From Ruminococcus sp. (GTDB taxonomy: Bacteria > Bacillota > Clostridia > Oscillospirales > Acutalibacteraceae): a DNA stretch of 55,027 bases. This document shows, one piece after another, positions 8,432-16,924 of the stretch; position 1 is the first letter of the stretch; each line of letters starts with the position of its first letter. Below the pieces are notes generated by a model that saw only the letters and a list, made by a program, of their open reading frames with translations, did not search any database and was not told the DNA's origin. A program made the position numbers and the translations under genes. The stretch is from NCBI GenBank assembly GCA_017457955.1, contig JAFTGL010000003.1, forward strand, positions 1 through 55,027. Direction: 5' to 3'.

Positions 8432-9454
8432 TTAAATGTTCCAGTGCAGGATGGTCTTGCCGAAGGCCTTTTTGATATCTGTCTCAAAGGCTTCTTTGAT
8501 ATCGGCGAATTGGTTGATTTCTACAGTGTTGCCGACAAGGCGGCTGAGATAGATCGGGATCTCGGGATATTCCCTGTACAGCTCTATGGTACGGCGAAAA
8601 TCCGCCTGACCCGAACGGCTGGTGCCGAAAAGGCGAAGTCCCTTTTCCAATATCATTCTGGTATTCACCGCAACGGGGTATTCGCTGACGCCGAGGATGG
8701 AGATGGTTCCCTCGGGACGGATCACGCCGATGATCTGCTCGATGGCGATCGGCGAGCCGTTGCCGCCGACACACTCAAAGGCGTGATCGAGCTGCATGTC
8801 CGCGGGGATTTCGGTCGTTAGATAAGTCCCGTCCGCAAAGGAGAAGTCAGAGAGCTTCTCGCGGTTAATACCAAAGACATAGATCTTGCTGTGCGGAAGC
8901 GATTTTTTCAGCAGCAGCGAGGTGATGAACGCCAGATTGCCGTCGCCCCATACGCCGATGGTTTCACGGCGGTTGTGGGCGATAGCCTTAAAGCGGGTGA
9001 TGGCGTGCGTGCTGACCGATACCAGCTCGGTAAACGCTGCAACGTCAAGGTCGATTCCCTCGGGAAGCATGACAAGACGTTCGGGCGCAAGCTGATAATA
9101 TTCCTGCATGAAGCCGTCCGCGGAGCTTCCGCAGAACTTGCTGGATCTCAGGTAGTTTTCGGCGATATATTCGTCGGTCTCGGTCGGAATATTCGGCACC
9201 ATGACCACGCGGTCGCCCGGGGTGAACTGACCGCTGTTGTCAAAGACGACCTGACCGATCCCTTCGTGGATCAGCGCCATCGGGAGCTTTTCTTTCAGCA
9301 CCTTGATATCGCGCGTACCCTGATAGTAGCGCTGATCGGCGTTGCAGATGGACAGGTGCGTCGGGCGTACAATGACGCCCTCGGTCACGTCGATGTCACT
9401 GAACGCGATTTCGAATCTGCGCGGTGCGCACAGACGGTAAACTGTATTGATCAT
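8432..9454 (-). CDS. tarJ: Ribitol-5-phosphate (or related polyol) dehydrogenase, TarJ-like
   Basis: A 340-residue medium-chain alcohol dehydrogenase: zinc-site region with HLSICNADQRYYQG and HEGIGQVV, and a nucleotide-binding domain (GVWGDGNLAFI). TarJ makes ribitol-5-phosphate from ribulose-5-phosphate with NADPH to feed CDP-ribitol synthesis. The start overlaps the tarI stop by 4 bp, and tarI-tarJ pairing is the hallmark of ribitol-phosphate polymers. It is the last gene of the tagGH-licD-tarIJ operon. Substrate is inferred from context; another polyol phosphate is possible. Confidence 0.83.
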   Translation of the reverse strand: MINTVYRLCAPRRFEIAFSDIDVTEGVIVRPTHLSICNADQRYYQGTRDIKVLKEKLPMALIHEGIGQVVFDNSGQFTPGDRVVMVPNIPTETDEYIAENYLRSSKFCGSSADGFMQEYYQLAPERLVMLPEGIDLDVAAFTELVSVSTHAITRFKAIAHNRRETIGVWGDGNLAFITSLLLKKSLPHSKIYVFGINREKLSDFSFADGTYLTTEIPADMQLDHAFECVGGNGSPIAIEQIIGVIRPEGTISILGVSEYPVAVNTRMILEKGLRLFGTSRSGQADFRRTIELYREYPEIPIYLSRLVGNTVEINQFADIKEAFETDIKKAFGKTILHWNI

Positions 9455-10158
9455 TCTGTTTCCTCATCTAAGAGCGAGCGCGCTATCTTTAAGTCGTAGG
9501 GATAGGTGATCTTGATGTTGAAGGTCTCACCCTGCACAAGGCGGACATCCATGCCCTTCATGACGAGGATCTTCGCCGCGTCGGTGAGGATGTTCTTTTC
9601 CTCGGCAGAAAGGCTGTTGTAGGTATCGCGCAGGAGCTTTGCCTTGAAACTCTGGGGCGTCTGACCCTGATACATCCGTCTGCGGTCGGGAATAGCGGTA
9701 ATGACCTTGCCATCGCCCTCGACGATGGTGTCGGTAGCGGGGATGACGGTATCACACGCGCCGCAGCTGAGAGCTGTTTTTATATTCTCATCGATGATCC
9801 GATGCGTGACGAAAGGACGGACGCTGTCGTGGGTGACGATCACGGTCTCGTCGTCAAGACCGTATTCTCTGTCGATGTAAGCGATCGAATTCATGATGGT
9901 CTCGTTGCGTGTGAAACCGCCCTCGATGACGGCGATCCTGTCGCTCGTACCTGTGAATTTGCGGATGATCTCCTTGGTGTGACCGATCCACGCCTTGGGG
10001 GAGAGGACGATGATCTTCTCGAAGCGGGGATTGGGTAAGAATTTTTCGATGGTGTGGTTGAGGATGGGCTTGCCCTTGATCTCTAAAAACTGCTTGGGCA
10101 TATCGGTGGAGCCCATACGCGAGCCGGTGCCGCCCGCGAGGATGACCGCGAATATCAT
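9451..10158 (-). CDS. tarI: Ribitol-5-phosphate cytidylyltransferase, TarI/IspD family
   Basis: A 235-residue nucleotidyltransferase with the N-terminal LAGGTGSRMG loop, PKQFLEIKGKPI and VTHDSVRPF motifs of the IspD/TarI family. TarI joins CTP and ribitol-5-phosphate to CDP-ribitol. The start at 10158 is decided by AAAGGAG just upstream (minus strand). The 4 bp overlap with tarJ argues for TarI rather than the isoprenoid enzyme IspD. Product expected to feed the LicD-type transferase encoded upstream. Confidence 0.85.
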   Translation of the reverse strand: MIFAVILAGGTGSRMGSTDMPKQFLEIKGKPILNHTIEKFLPNPRFEKIIVLSPKAWIGHTKEIIRKFTGTSDRIAVIEGGFTRNETIMNSIAYIDREYGLDDETVIVTHDSVRPFVTHRIIDENIKTALSCGACDTVIPATDTIVEGDGKVITAIPDRRRMYQGQTPQSFKAKLLRDTYNSLSAEEKNILTDAAKILVMKGMDVRLVQGETFNIKITYPYDLKIARSLLDEETE

Positions 10159-10174
10159 GTGTATCTCTCCTTTG

Positions 10175-11896
10175 CTATTTGAGTTCGCCCATGTAGTCGA
10201 AGTGACTGTCACTTTCGGGCTGTATATGACTGCCTAGATCCAAGCGGTAGTAGTCATGAAACGGATTCTGCTCGCACAGCGGGAGCATATCCATATAATC
10301 ATCGGTGTACCATGCCTTGAGGAAGTCCTCATATCCCTTAGGGATAAAGGTATCAACGTCGTCGAAGCGATAGGGGATGACCTCAGAGAAGGTCTCGGTC
10401 GGGAAGGTGCCGCGGTAGATGTGGTCGGATGACGCGGGCATGACCCAGCCCGTATTTTTGTGCTCGAACTTCCGCACGGCTTTTTCGTAAGAGCGGGAGT
10501 AGCTGTCCATACTGCGCAGGCGCAGAAAAGGCAGGAGCAGCTTGCTGAGCAGATACGCCTTGCCGTGGCGGGCGGTGTTTTTCCATCGTACGTTCATCAA
10601 CATGCGGCGGCGCATAAGCCCTTTCCAGAAGCGGTAAGCCGCTTTCGGGTCGGCAGGAACGCTGTCCGCGACAAAGATGTCGATGGAAATGCCCTTGTGC
10701 ATATCGTAGCCGTCAGAATACTTCGACGCAAAGTAGGTGTCCTTCGCCGTGATACGGTCGAAGAAGTAGTGGTAGCCGTCGTTGTTTGTATGACTTTCGT
10801 AGCTGAAACGCTCGTTTAATTCTTTTGGAGCAATTTTACGGAACTTTTCAAACTCAGACCGCAGCATTTCGACGTCGACGTCGTCGTCCCACGGGATGAA
10901 GCCGCCGTGGCGTACCGCGCCGAGCATGGTGCCGTAGCAGATAAAGTATTTGATGTCATGCTTGCGGCAGATACGGTCGATCTCGCGGAGCATGTCTTTT
11001 TCGATCTCGCGCAGCAGATGGAGCTTGCCGCTGTAGCCGTCGTGGATGCGGTCGGTCTGGATGCTGAACCGCTGCAGATGATGGAGCAGGGTGTAGCGCA
11101 GCGCGTCAGAGAAGGAGCAGACGTTTTCGTAGCCCAGCGATCTTAGCTTGCCGTTGCTGAGCGCCGCGTAAAGCGGAGCGTCGCTATCGCCGCTGATCTG
11201 CAAGCTGACGCCGTGGCGGGACAGCATGGTGTAGATCTCGGAGCGCACATCGTATTCGCTCAGATAGAACGACGACGCGTTATAGGCGTTGCCCGCCTTT
11301 CCGAGCTTGCTGACGGTGAAAGCGGCGTCGATGGCGTCGCTGATGTACAGCGCGGAGGTGTAGCGGTTCGCCATGTCCTGCGTGATGCTGACGGTTTTGC
11401 TGTCCTGTGCTTCTTTGGCGACAGCCGACAGCTGAAAGCAGTCGAAGTCAGCACTGAAAATTCTGTCAAAGAATAATAAGCTGACGTTATCCTGACCGCT
11501 CAGGATAGTTCTGATTTCGCCCAGTTCATCGTCCATGACAGTGAACAGCTCCATTTCGGCATATTTTTCAATGGTCGGATTTACTTTAATATTCGATAAA
11601 AGAACAATAACAAGGAGCTTCGCGTTATTGTTCTTACAGATATCGAGTGCCGTTCTGAGGTCGTCCGCGTCATAATCCTCTGCTTTGAGCACATACCACA
11701 GATGGGTGAAGCTGCCGCTGACCTCTGCGGCGGCAGGGAAGAGGGGAGCCTCAGCGCCGAGCTGTTTTGTCGCGGCTTTGAGGTATTCGCATACCCTGTG
11801 GGCGCCGACAAGGACAATGCCGTCCTGCGTCAGCCCCTTCTCTTTGATGTAGCGGGTACTCTGGTATATTTCGTTTTTGATGACGCTTTCTATCAT
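10175..11896 (-). CDS. LicD-family phosphotransferase with degenerate epimerase-like N-terminal domain
   Basis: A 573-residue two-part protein. The C-terminal half (from ~300) is a LicD domain: YGTMLGAVRHGGFIPWDD near residue 320 with the acidic D-D-D-V-D metal site, as in phosphocholine- and phosphoribitol-type transferases. The N-terminal ~290 residues look like a decayed SDR/nucleotide-sugar epimerase: YISDAIDAAFTVSKLGKAG near 185 resembles the late part of that fold, but no Gly-rich NAD loop or YxxxK is visible, so it is unlikely to be catalytic. Upstream of tarI by 16 bp. Likely transfers a CDP-activated alcohol phosphate onto a wall polymer (inference from context). Confidence 0.8.
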   Translation of the reverse strand: MIESVIKNEIYQSTRYIKEKGLTQDGIVLVGAHRVCEYLKAATKQLGAEAPLFPAAAEVSGSFTHLWYVLKAEDYDADDLRTALDICKNNNAKLLVIVLLSNIKVNPTIEKYAEMELFTVMDDELGEIRTILSGQDNVSLLFFDRIFSADFDCFQLSAVAKEAQDSKTVSITQDMANRYTSALYISDAIDAAFTVSKLGKAGNAYNASSFYLSEYDVRSEIYTMLSRHGVSLQISGDSDAPLYAALSNGKLRSLGYENVCSFSDALRYTLLHHLQRFSIQTDRIHDGYSGKLHLLREIEKDMLREIDRICRKHDIKYFICYGTMLGAVRHGGFIPWDDDVDVEMLRSEFEKFRKIAPKELNERFSYESHTNNDGYHYFFDRITAKDTYFASKYSDGYDMHKGISIDIFVADSVPADPKAAYRFWKGLMRRRMLMNVRWKNTARHGKAYLLSKLLLPFLRLRSMDSYSRSYEKAVRKFEHKNTGWVMPASSDHIYRGTFPTETFSEVIPYRFDDVDTFIPKGYEDFLKAWYTDDYMDMLPLCEQNPFHDYYRLDLGSHIQPESDSHFDYMGELK

Positions 11897-11915
11897 AAAA
11901 ACCTCTATGCTATTA

Positions 11916-11942
11916 TAGGGACGTCGGTAATCGCCGTCCCTA
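11916..11942. repeat. Small palindromic intergenic repeat
   Basis: TAGGGACG (11916-11923) and CGTCCCTA (11935-11942) flank an 11 nt loop, in the 54 bp gap between tagH and the licD gene. It resembles the GTAGGGACG-type palindromes scattered in ruminococcal genomes. Only one copy was noticed here, so repeat status is an inference; it may just act as an mRNA hairpin between the genes. Confidence 0.45.
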
Positions 11943-11950
11943 CATCGATA

Positions 11951-12715
11951 TTATTGCTTCTTTTTCTTAGCTTTTGCCTTCGCGAGGTCCTCTTCCTTGT
12001 ACTTGGTGTACATCGCGTAGGCTTCCTTGACGTCGCCGTCATACATCAGCTGACCCTTGCGCATGTACAGCGCGCGGTCACAGATCTCGGCGACCGATTC
12101 GGCGTTGTGGCTGACGTACAGGACGGTGGTGCCGCTGTCGATGATGTCGTTGATCTTGTCCTTACACTTGCGCTTGAAGGACGCGTCGCCGACAGACAGC
12201 GCTTCGTCAACAACGAGGATATCGGGGTCGATATTGACGTTGATCGCGAAGCCTAAGCGCATTTTCATACCGCTCGAATAGGTACGGACGGGCTGGTCGA
12301 TATAGTCGCCCAGCTGCGCGAAGTCGATGATCCTTTCCTCGATCTCCTTGATGTAGTTGTCCTTCAGACCGAGGATATAGCCCTTAAGGTAGATGTTTTC
12401 TCTGCCGGTCATTTCGGTGGAGAAGCCCGCGGTCAGCTCTAGCAGCGCCGCGACCTTGCCGCCGACATAAACCTCGCCCTCGGAGGGGAAGGCGACGCCG
12501 GTGATCATCTTGAGGATGGTGGATTTGCCCGCGCCGTTGTCGCCGATGATACCGATGGATTCCCCGCGCTTTACGTCGAAGGTGACGTTTTTCAGCGCCT
12601 TGTTGATCTTGGCGTTGCGGGGTTTGATGAAGAGTGCGCGGAAGCGTTCTCTGTCGCTTTTATACAGCGTATATTCTTTTGATACGTTCTTAAAGGAAAT
12701 AATCGCGTCAGACAT
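11951..12715 (-). CDS. tagH: Teichoic-acid/polysaccharide ABC exporter ATPase, TagH/TarH-like
   Basis: A 254-residue ABC ATPase with Walker A GDNGAGKST, signature YSSGM (the degenerate form typical of TagH/Wzt exporters), Walker B DILVVDEALSVGD and a switch His in VLYVSHNAES. With TagG it exports lipid-linked wall teichoic acid or O-antigen-like polymer. The C-terminus is a short Lys-rich tail instead of the larger extracytoplasmic domain of Bacillus TagH. It lies 10 bp after tagG, with GGAGGG just upstream of its start. Confidence 0.9.
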   Translation of the reverse strand: MSDAIISFKNVSKEYTLYKSDRERFRALFIKPRNAKINKALKNVTFDVKRGESIGIIGDNGAGKSTILKMITGVAFPSEGEVYVGGKVAALLELTAGFSTEMTGRENIYLKGYILGLKDNYIKEIEERIIDFAQLGDYIDQPVRTYSSGMKMRLGFAINVNIDPDILVVDEALSVGDASFKRKCKDKINDIIDSGTTVLYVSHNAESVAEICDRALYMRKGQLMYDGDVKEAYAMYTKYKEEDLAKAKAKKKKQ

Positions 12716-12725
12716 AGCACCCTCC

Positions 12726-13640
12726 TTACAGCACGTCGGGCAGTCTCTTGCGCAGGCGGTTATAGTTGAAGATACCCAGCGCGATGATGACCGCCAGCTC
12801 GATCAGAAAGACATAAAGCTCAGTTTTATACTCCCAGAACCAGCGATGATACAAAAAGCAGTTGCGGTAGCCGTTGGCAAAGAAGTTGATCGGGTTGCAG
12901 AGCATAGCGTGTCTGACCCACGAAGGAGCAGGGTCTTTGCCGTAAAGGAGGTAGGAGTCGTAGATGATACCCGACAGCCAGAAGATACCCGACATGACGG
13001 AGATGATCATGTTCTCAAAGTCGCGGGAGAACGCCGACATCGGCGCCGTCGACCACGATAAGACGAGGAAGAAGATGAACATCAGCGGCAGGTAAAACAG
13101 GATCTGGATATTGTAGATGCTCGGAGAGATCCCCCCGCTCGCGATGACGGTTTCCACATCGCCCAGCTTATGTGTGATGACCTTATCGCCGGTGCCGATA
13201 AAGGTGACATAAAGATACATCAATCCCATCAGGAAGATATGTACATAGAGTCTCGCGACAGAGGTGTAGGTCATGATGGTGGAGACAGGGAAACTGACCT
13301 TGTTGACGAACTGTCGGTTCAGACGGATGGACTTTGCGCCTTCGACGATGCTCTCGTTGATGAAGAACCACGGGATAAAGCCGATCAGCATGAACAGGAA
13401 ACGGGGATATACGAACGTGCCGCCGCTTTTGCCGAGCTCGGGGAAAATGACCGATACATTACCGGCGTTCCTCAGACCGACTTCAAACGCGAACCAGTAT
13501 ACGAACAGGGTGAACAGGGGCTTGACGACCGACCACAACGGACCGATGACAGCGCCCTTATATTTTTTGATGAGCTCGTTTTTGGCGAGCAGAAGGATCT
13601 GTTTGCCAAAGCCCTTATGTTCTTTTGCTATCTGGAACAT
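12726..13640 (-). CDS. tagG: ABC-2 type exporter permease, TagG-like
   Basis: A 304-residue polytopic protein with about six membrane spans and the TagG/Wzm N-terminal pattern (NELIKKYKGAVIGPLWSVVKPLF). It forms the channel half of a teichoic-acid or polysaccharide exporter with the adjacent TagH. The start at 13640 (MFQIAKEH) is preferred: AAAGGAG sits 7 nt upstream, whereas an ATG two codons earlier is too close and a further in-frame GTG lies inside the leader hairpin. It is the first gene of the five-gene minus-strand operon. Confidence 0.88.
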   Translation of the reverse strand: MFQIAKEHKGFGKQILLLAKNELIKKYKGAVIGPLWSVVKPLFTLFVYWFAFEVGLRNAGNVSVIFPELGKSGGTFVYPRFLFMLIGFIPWFFINESIVEGAKSIRLNRQFVNKVSFPVSTIMTYTSVARLYVHIFLMGLMYLYVTFIGTGDKVITHKLGDVETVIASGGISPSIYNIQILFYLPLMFIFFLVLSWSTAPMSAFSRDFENMIISVMSGIFWLSGIIYDSYLLYGKDPAPSWVRHAMLCNPINFFANGYRNCFLYHRWFWEYKTELYVFLIELAVIIALGIFNYNRLRKRLPDVL

Positions 13641-13656
13641 TATCATTCTCCTTTTA

Positions 13657-13695
13657 GACGCCGTGACAGGAAAAAACCGCATAATGAACGGCGTC
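13657..13695 (-). promoter_or_regulatory. Leader hairpin of the tag operon
   Basis: GACGCCGT (13657-13664) and ACGGCGTC (13688-13695) are a perfect 8 bp inverted repeat with a 23 nt loop in the 5' leader, starting near the +1 and ending just before the tagG SD. It could stabilise the mRNA or control translation; no known motif recognised. Confidence 0.5.
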
Positions 13696-13709
13696 ACATA
13701 GATACTAAT

Positions 13710-13737
13710 ATTATATCTTACCCACGGAAAAAGTCAA
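13710..13737 (-). promoter_or_regulatory. Sigma-A promoter of the tagGH-licD-tarIJ operon
   Basis: On the minus strand TTGACT (13737-13732) and TATAAT (13715-13710) are spaced by 16 bp. It diverges from the pot promoter at 13816. Confidence 0.8.
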
Positions 13738-13815
13738 TATAAGATGATTCTATATAAATGAAGAAAATGAACGATTATTTTAGTGAATTTTTTATCTGTT
13801 TTTTCCGTCAGTTTA

Positions 13816-13844
13816 TTGACAAATATTGACACGGCAGATATAAT
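13816..13844 (+). promoter_or_regulatory. Sigma-A promoter of potABCD
   Basis: TTGACA (13816-13821) and TATAAT (13839-13844) at 17 bp, a consensus promoter. It gives a leader of ~100 nt before the TTG start of potA. A second TTGACA at 13826 is too near the -10 to be used. Confidence 0.88.
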
Positions 13845-13948
13845 TTGTTATTGTACGCGTGCTTTATTGTACCGCAGTAAAGCGTAAAAGCGGTAGAGCC
13901 GGCAGAGGTCTTGTAGGCTGGCGGTTCTAAACTAAGGAGGTTAGATAG

Positions 13949-15355
13949 TTGAAGCAAAATGCAGTCGTATCCTTGAAGGATATCAATTTCAAGTATTCGA
14001 ACGAGGTGATATTGAACAATATCAGCCTCGACATTTTCGACAAAGAGTTCATCACCCTGCTGGGTCCCTCGGGCTGCGGCAAGACGACGACTCTGCGCAT
14101 CATCGCGGGCTTTGAAACGCCCCAGAGCGGTGAAGTGTACTTTGAAGGCAAGGACGTCAAGTCCCTTCCGCCCTATAAGCGGAACGTCAATACCGTCTTT
14201 CAGAAGTACGCGCTGTTCCCGCATCTTAACGTATTTGATAATGTAGCCTTCGGCTTGAAGCTGAAGAAGCTGTCGAAATCCGAAATCGAGCAAAAGGTGA
14301 AGCAGATGCTCGCGATCGTTGACCTCAAGGGCTATGAAAAGCGCCCTGTCAAGAATTTGTCCGGCGGTCAGCAGCAGCGTGTCGCCATCGCGCGCGCACT
14401 GGTCTGTGACCCGAAGGTCGTATTGCTCGACGAGCCGCTCGGCGCGCTCGACTTGAAGCTGAGAAAAGACATGCAGATAGAATTAAAGCAGCTTCAACAA
14501 AAAACCCAAAAGACTTTTGTATATGTTACCCATGATCAGGAGGAAGCGCTGACGATGTCTGACCGCGTATGCGTCATGAACAACGGCGTGATCGCCCAGG
14601 TCGGCACTCCCGAGGATATCTATAATGAGCCTGCCAACGCTTTTGTCGCCGACTTCATCGGCGAGGCGAATATCATCAACGGTATCATGCTTGAGGACTG
14701 CAAGGTGCGGCTGCTCGGCGTGGAGCTCGATTGCGTGGACAAGGGCTTCGCGCATAACCAGCCTGTCGACGTTGTTATCCGTCCCGAGGATATCGAGGTC
14801 GTCGCTCCCGAAGAAGCCAAGCTCAACGGCATCGTCGAGGACGTCATTTTCAAGGGCGTACACTTCGAGATGTCCGTGCGCTGCAACAACTGCCAGTGGC
14901 TGATCCACTCCACCGTATCGCAGAAGGTGGGGGACACCATCGGCATGCGCGTCGATCCGTTCAATATCCATATCATGGACAAGATGTTCCTCAATCCCAC
15001 GAACGATATCATCACAGAAGTTTATTATTCTGATTTAGAAAATAACACAACGACCATTCTCCTGGAGGGCAGCGAGGTGACCATCCCCGATACCTTCTAT
15101 GAGGAGGGCGCAAAGATCAAGATCGCTCTGCCGCCCGAGGCGCTGTATATCGCGGGCGACGGCGTCGGTCAGCTCGACGAGGTCTATATCGAGTCGGTCA
15201 TCTGGAAGGGTGAGCACAACGAGATCATCCTCGAGTCCGACGAGCGCAAGTGGATCATGCAGAGTGATATCGACGAGCAGGTAGCGACCTACGTGCCGCT
15301 TTGCTTCGATTTCAGCAAGGCTGAGATCAGCGAGGTATCAGCCGATGAAGAGTAA
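13949..15355 (+). CDS. potA: Spermidine/putrescine ABC transporter ATPase PotA
   Basis: A 468-residue ABC ATPase with Walker [11 protein letters not shown], the Q-loop [10 protein letters not shown], signature LSGGQQQR and Walker [13 protein letters not shown], then TOBE-type beta domains. PotA is usually ~350-380 residues; here an additional ~100-residue beta-rich C-terminal stretch follows the first TOBE (from ~350), suggesting a second regulatory module. The start is TTG at 13949, eight bases after AAGGAGG; no in-frame ATG is near. The 3' end overlaps potB by 11 bp. It powers polyamine import with PotBCD. Confidence 0.92.
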   Translation: MKQNAVVSLKDINFKYSNEVILNNISLDIFDKEFITLLGPSGCGKTTTLRIIAGFETPQSGEVYFEGKDVKSLPPYKRNVNTVFQKYALFPHLNVFDNVAFGLKLKKLSKSEIEQKVKQMLAIVDLKGYEKRPVKNLSGGQQQRVAIARALVCDPKVVLLDEPLGALDLKLRKDMQIELKQLQQKTQKTFVYVTHDQEEALTMSDRVCVMNNGVIAQVGTPEDIYNEPANAFVADFIGEANIINGIMLEDCKVRLLGVELDCVDKGFAHNQPVDVVIRPEDIEVVAPEEAKLNGIVEDVIFKGVHFEMSVRCNNCQWLIHSTVSQKVGDTIGMRVDPFNIHIMDKMFLNPTNDIITEVYYSDLENNTTTILLEGSEVTIPDTFYEEGAKIKIALPPEALYIAGDGVGQLDEVYIESVIWKGEHNEIILESDERKWIMQSDIDEQVATYVPLCFDFSKAEISEVSADEE

Positions 15356-16133
15356 ACGTCCCGCTGTCCCGTACATCGGCTGGATGCTGATTTTCACCAT
15401 CGTGCCGCTGATCATGGTGGTGTACTACGCTTTCACGGATTCGAAGGGGCACTTTTCGCTTGAGCCGTTCGAGAACGCGTCTGTCTACAGTGAAGTTTTT
15501 CTATACTCGCTGCTGATCGCGCTGATCTCTACCTTCATCTGTCTGGTGCTGGCGTATCCGCTCGCGTTTTCCATCTCGCGCTGCTCCGATCGTGCCCAGA
15601 GCATGATCATCATGTTCCTGATGGTGCCGATGTGGATGAACTTTTTGCTCCGCATTTACGCGTGGGTGCTGATTTTACAGAACTACGGTCCGCTGGATAT
15701 GATCCTGAACTGGTTCGGCATCGACGTTACGCTGATCGGTAACTCGGGCGCGGTCGTTGTCGGCATGGTATACGAATTCCTGCCCTTCATGATCCTGCCC
15801 CTGCACACCGTCATGAGCAAGATCGACTCGTCGCTGATCGAGGCGGCGCAGGATCTGGGCTGCAGCGGCTTCCATGTGTTCCGCAAGGTCATTTTCCCGC
15901 TGTCCGTACCGGGCATCATTTCCGGCGTGACGATGGTATTCGTCCCGACGGCTTCCACGTTCTTGGTCGCTCAGTATCTCGGCGGCACCCAGTTCATGAT
16001 AGGCGACGTGATCGAGCGCGTGTTCCAGAGCGACCATCACACCGGCTCGGCGATCGCTGTCGTGCTGATGGTGGTCATCCTCGGCTTCCTCGTCTTTATG
16101 AACCGATTCGGAGATAAGGAGGCGGTGAACTGA
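15345..16133 (+). CDS. potB: Spermidine/putrescine ABC transporter permease PotB
   Basis: A 262-residue membrane protein with about six spans and the EAA loop [20 protein letters not shown] that couples to PotA. It is the first of the two permeases of the polyamine importer. It overlaps potA upstream (11 bp) and touches potC by one base (TGATG), so the operon is tightly coupled. Family and order potA-B-C-D make the assignment firm; preference between spermidine and putrescine cannot be read. Confidence 0.92.
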   Translation: MKSKRPAVPYIGWMLIFTIVPLIMVVYYAFTDSKGHFSLEPFENASVYSEVFLYSLLIALISTFICLVLAYPLAFSISRCSDRAQSMIIMFLMVPMWMNFLLRIYAWVLILQNYGPLDMILNWFGIDVTLIGNSGAVVVGMVYEFLPFMILPLHTVMSKIDSSLIEAAQDLGCSGFHVFRKVIFPLSVPGIISGVTMVFVPTASTFLVAQYLGGTQFMIGDVIERVFQSDHHTGSAIAVVLMVVILGFLVFMNRFGDKEAVN

Positions 16134-16924
16134 TGAAAAAACTGCGCTCCAAGATCTATTTTATCATCATCATGGCGTTCCTCTATCTGCCGATCATCTA
16201 CCTGATCGCCTATTCCTTCAACGACGGCAAGACGTCCGTCTGGAAGGGCTTTACCCTCAAGTGGTATGAGGCGCTGTTCAACGACGCCCAGATCATGGGC
16301 AGTCTGTATAATACCCTGATCGTCGCGATCCTCGCTTCGGTCATTTCGACCATCCTCGGCACCCTCGCCGCCATCGGTATCTATAACTTTAAGGGCGGCG
16401 TACGCTCCGCTTTGCAGAATGTTTCCAACATCCCGATCATTAACCCCGAGATCGTCACGGGCGTCTCGCTGATGCTTCTGTTCACCTTCGCGGGCGTGAT
16501 GATGGGCTTTGAGATGGGCTTCTGGACGGTTCTGCTGGCGCACATCGGCTTCTGTACGCCGTACGTCATCCTGAACGTCACCCCGCGTATCCGTCAGATG
16601 GATTCGTCGCTTTACGAGGCGGCGCTTGACTTGGGCTGTTCGCCGATACAGGCGTTCTTCAAGGTGGTGTTCCATGAACTGCTGCCGGGAATCCTGTCGG
16701 GCTTTTTGATCAGCTTCACCTATTCGCTCGACGACTTCGTTATCACCTACTTCACCCGCGGCTCGCGTTTCCAGACCCTGCCGATCCAGATCTACACCAT
16801 GACCCACCAGCGTATCAACCCGAAGGCGAATGCGCTCTCGGCGCTGATGTTTGTGGTCATCATCGTGATCCTGATGATTTCGAACTTCGCTTCTATGCGT
16901 AAGAGCAAGGAGGCGGCACGATGA
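16133..16924 (+). CDS. potC: Spermidine/putrescine ABC transporter permease PotC
   Basis: A 263-residue membrane protein with about six spans and the EAA loop EAALDLGCSPIQAFFKVVF. It pairs with PotB to form the polyamine channel. The start overlaps the potB stop, and its stop overlaps potD by four bases (ATGA). Standard length and composition. Confidence 0.92.
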   Translation: MKKLRSKIYFIIIMAFLYLPIIYLIAYSFNDGKTSVWKGFTLKWYEALFNDAQIMGSLYNTLIVAILASVISTILGTLAAIGIYNFKGGVRSALQNVSNIPIINPEIVTGVSLMLLFTFAGVMMGFEMGFWTVLLAHIGFCTPYVILNVTPRIRQMDSSLYEAALDLGCSPIQAFFKVVFHELLPGILSGFLISFTYSLDDFVITYFTRGSRFQTLPIQIYTMTHQRINPKANALSALMFVVIIVILMISNFASMRKSKEAAR

